Below, piece after piece: positions 5,700-7,114 of a DNA stretch of 7,114 nt; position 1 is the stretch's first letter, and every line of letters begins with the position of its first letter. Below the pieces are notes generated by a model. That model had not been told where the DNA came from and searched no databases. It worked only from the letters and a program-made list of their open reading frames with translations. The DNA lies in assembly GCA_019247235.1 (NCBI GenBank), contig JAFAPG010000120.1:1-7114 (forward strand), read 5' to 3'. The stretch is from Acidobacteriota bacterium (GTDB taxonomy: Bacteria > Acidobacteriota > Terriglobia > Terriglobales > Acidobacteriaceae). The translations under genes were made by a program, and so were the position numbers.

Positions 5700-6605
5700 G
5701 TGCCTTTCTTTGTCGGAATTGACGGCGGAGGAACGAAAACCCGTTGTCTTGTGGGTGACGAGAGTTCGCTGTTGGGGGCGGGAAGTTCGGCTGCTTCGAA
5801 GCTGCTGCGGGTGGGGGAGGCTTGTACCCAGAACTCGCTCGCGGCGGCGATTCATGAAGCCTGTGTAGCCGCCAATATTTCTCCGCGAGCAATAACCAGC
5901 ACCTGCGCCGGCGTCACCGGCGCTTCCCATGCCGAGGTTGCCAAGACTATCCGCCGTTTGGTGGGACAGATCGTGGGCGGAAACATCGAAGTAGTGGGGG
6001 ACATGGAGATCGCCCTCGAGGGCGCCTTGGGGAGGGGGGCGGGAGTGGTCGTCGTCGCCGGTACGGGATCGATTGCCTATGGTCGAAACCGTCGGGGCGA
6101 GACGGCGCGCTCGGGGGGATGGGGAAGTGTGGTGTCCGATGAAGGCTCGGGCTATTGGGTTGGAGTTAATGCCATCCGAGCTGCGCTTCGCGCGCAGGCT
6201 CGAGGAAATCCCTCACCTCTGTTAGAGAAATTCATGCTCGCACTCGGTGCGAGCTCCCTCGATCAGTTCATCGCGCGCGCCAACGGCTGTCCGCCACCTG
6301 ATTTTGCCTCCCTCTTTCCTATGGTTTTGAAAGCAGCAACGGAGGGAGAGCCCGTGGCCGCTGAGGTTCTCTCCCGCGCGGGACGCGCGCTGGCGGGGAT
6401 CGCCGAGGACGTGATTGCGCGCTTGTTTCACGCGGAAGACATTGTGGTTGCTGGATGCGGCGGAGTATTCGCAAGCAGCATGCAACTGCGGCAGGCGTTT
6501 AGCGAGCAGTTGCGGGCACGCGTCCCTGGCATTCAGTTGGTTTCGGGCGTCATCGATCCGGCATTCGGAGCGCTCACCCGGGCCAGACGGGGGACTGTGG
6601 CGTAG
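5700..6605 (+). CDS. BadF/BadG/BcrA/BcrD-type ATPase, N-acetylglucosamine-kinase-like
   Basis: This is an actin-fold (ASKHA) kinase of 301 residues, probably a sugar kinase acting on N-acetylglucosamine or a related amino sugar, as in cell-wall or chitin sugar salvage. Visible motifs are the phosphate-1 loop GIDGGGTKT (6-14), Asp101 in VVGDMEIAL as probable catalytic base, the phosphate-2 loop VVAGTGSIAYG (118-128), the signature GGWGSVVSDEGSGYWVG (139-155) typical of GlcNAc kinases, and the adenosine-side VVAGCGGVF (249-257) with PAFGAL (287-292). The cysteine-bound iron-sulfur cluster of benzoyl-CoA reductase activators is not evident, so kinase is the better call. The length is close to normal for the family. 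The GTG start has no Shine-Dalgarno sequence but has a -10-like box 6 nt upstream. The RDD gene lies 74 nt upstream and a HEAT-like gene begins 43 nt after its stop; neither identifies the substrate. Confidence 0.92.
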   Translation: MPFFVGIDGGGTKTRCLVGDESSLLGAGSSAASKLLRVGEACTQNSLAAAIHEACVAANISPRAITSTCAGVTGASHAEVAKTIRRLVGQIVGGNIEVVGDMEIALEGALGRGAGVVVVAGTGSIAYGRNRRGETARSGGWGSVVSDEGSGYWVGVNAIRAALRAQARGNPSPLLEKFMLALGASSLDQFIARANGCPPPDFASLFPMVLKAATEGEPVAAEVLSRAGRALAGIAEDVIARLFHAEDIVVAGCGGVFASSMQLRQAFSEQLRARVPGIQLVSGVIDPAFGALTRARRGTVA

Positions 6606-6648
6606 TGAACCTTCCTAGGGCACGGGCGATCGGCGGTTGCTTTCAGCC

Positions 6649-7114
6649 GTGAAAGACCAGCAAAAGGCGCATCCCCAGGCGGCTTCGCAATCGGCCGCCA
6701 CCTCGCGTTCCGAACTCATCTTCGGAGATAGCACAGGAGACATAAGCGCAGATTTAAGCGAAGACCAAGTTCTCGGACTTTTGCATCAGAGCGGGTTGAA
6801 CGCTGCGCTTCTGGCATCCATTGCCCGAACGCCGATGGCGGCAAAGAGTCGCAAGGTGTCAATCGCGCTCTTGCGCCACCAGCGACTGCCTCGGCATCTC
6901 TCGATTGCTCTCCTGCGACGTCTTTTTACCTTCGATCTCGTAAAAGTGGCGCTCAGCCCGGTCATTGCCCCTGACCTGAAGAGAATCGCCGAAGAACAGA
7001 TTCTCCTGCGGCTAGAGTCGCTGCCCCTGGGCGAGAGAATTTCCTTAGCCCGGCGCTCACCCCCGCGGGTGCTTGAGGGTTTGCTTGCGGACGGCGATGG
7101 GCGGGTGCTTTCGG
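6649..7114 (+). CDS. HEAT-like helical-repeat protein, 5' part only
   Basis: The frame stays open for 155 codons from GTG 6649 to the right edge, so the 3' end is missing. The first 35 residues are polar and rich in Gln, Ala and Ser, without signal peptide or membrane segment. From about 38 the chain is a run of amphipathic helices: LSEDQVLGLLHQSGLNAALL (36-55), then two near copies of SIALLR (71-76 and 85-90) 14 residues apart, and later helices with REISLARR-like spacing (GERISLARRSP, 128-138). This pattern is that of HEAT-like alpha-solenoids, which usually bind other proteins. I do not recognise a named family with certainty, and no catalytic motif is visible. No Shine-Dalgarno sequence precedes the GTG; TTG 6637 is an alternative, and the frame is closed by TAG at 6616. 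It lies 43 nt after the ATPase gene and may share its transcript. Confidence 0.75.
   Translation, partial: MKDQQKAHPQAASQSAATSRSELIFGDSTGDISADLSEDQVLGLLHQSGLNAALLASIARTPMAAKSRKVSIALLRHQRLPRHLSIALLRRLFTFDLVKVALSPVIAPDLKRIAEEQILLRLESLPLGERISLARRSPPRVLEGLLADGDGRVLS

Noticed and set aside
6029..6043. G-rich run in the ATPase gene as a G-quadruplex
   Set aside because: It has three G-tracts rather than four properly spaced ones, and it encodes the expected Gly-rich stretch before the phosphate-2 loop.
5700..6605. Activator of benzoyl-CoA or 2-hydroxyacyl-CoA dehydratase
   Set aside because: The GGWGSVVSDEGSGYWVG signature favours a GlcNAc-kinase-like enzyme, and no paired cluster-binding cysteines or dehydratase genes are present.

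Overview
The window is a stretch of ordinary-looking bacterial chromosome, moderately GC-rich, with eight protein genes (two cut by the window edges), no RNA genes, no mobile elements and no CRISPR. The mix suggests a member of the Acidobacteriota or a related soil lineage: a Bacillus-type single-subunit cytochrome b SdhC, a PTPS-related/YfhO-like membrane protein, a BNR-propeller plus MoaD/ThiS pair, and a cytoplasmic HEAT-like protein. This placement is an inference from gene character only; no marker gene proves it.

Left block, minus strand (about 2568 down to 1): a polytopic membrane protein with a GT-C-like first loop, then rdgB (house-cleaning ITP/XTP pyrophosphatase) starting 4 nt after its stop, then after a 66-nt gap the 5' end of sdhC, whose frame runs off the left edge. 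A sigma70-like promoter for sdhC overlaps the end of rdgB, with a small palindrome near its expected start point.

Middle block, plus strand: a divergent HxlR-family regulator (2723-3235) is separated from the membrane gene by an AT-richer spacer that holds a perfect 14-bp inverted repeat. Downstream is a cytoplasmic BNR/Asp-box beta-propeller (3320-4507) with a consensus ribosome binding site. It overlaps by ATGA a MoaD/ThiS-like small sulfur-carrier/ubiquitin-fold protein (4504-4815). These two are clearly translated together and are the most intriguing functional unit here. The carrier has its Gly-Gly, but five extra residues follow it.

Right block, plus strand: a zinc-ribbon/RDD membrane protein (5002-5625), a BadF/BcrA-type N-acetylglucosamine-kinase-like ATPase (5700-6605), and a partial HEAT-like protein (6649 to the right edge). 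The first two have no Shine-Dalgarno sequence. Each has a -10-like hexamer ending exactly 6 nt before a GTG start, which points to leaderless mRNAs. A third copy of this layout precedes a 14-codon mini-ORF at 4902. GTG is the preferred start codon of five of the eight genes.

No system that is clearly new was proven. The best leads are the propeller/MoaD-like pair with its C-terminal tail, the repeated leaderless-start layout, and the HxlR operator candidate.
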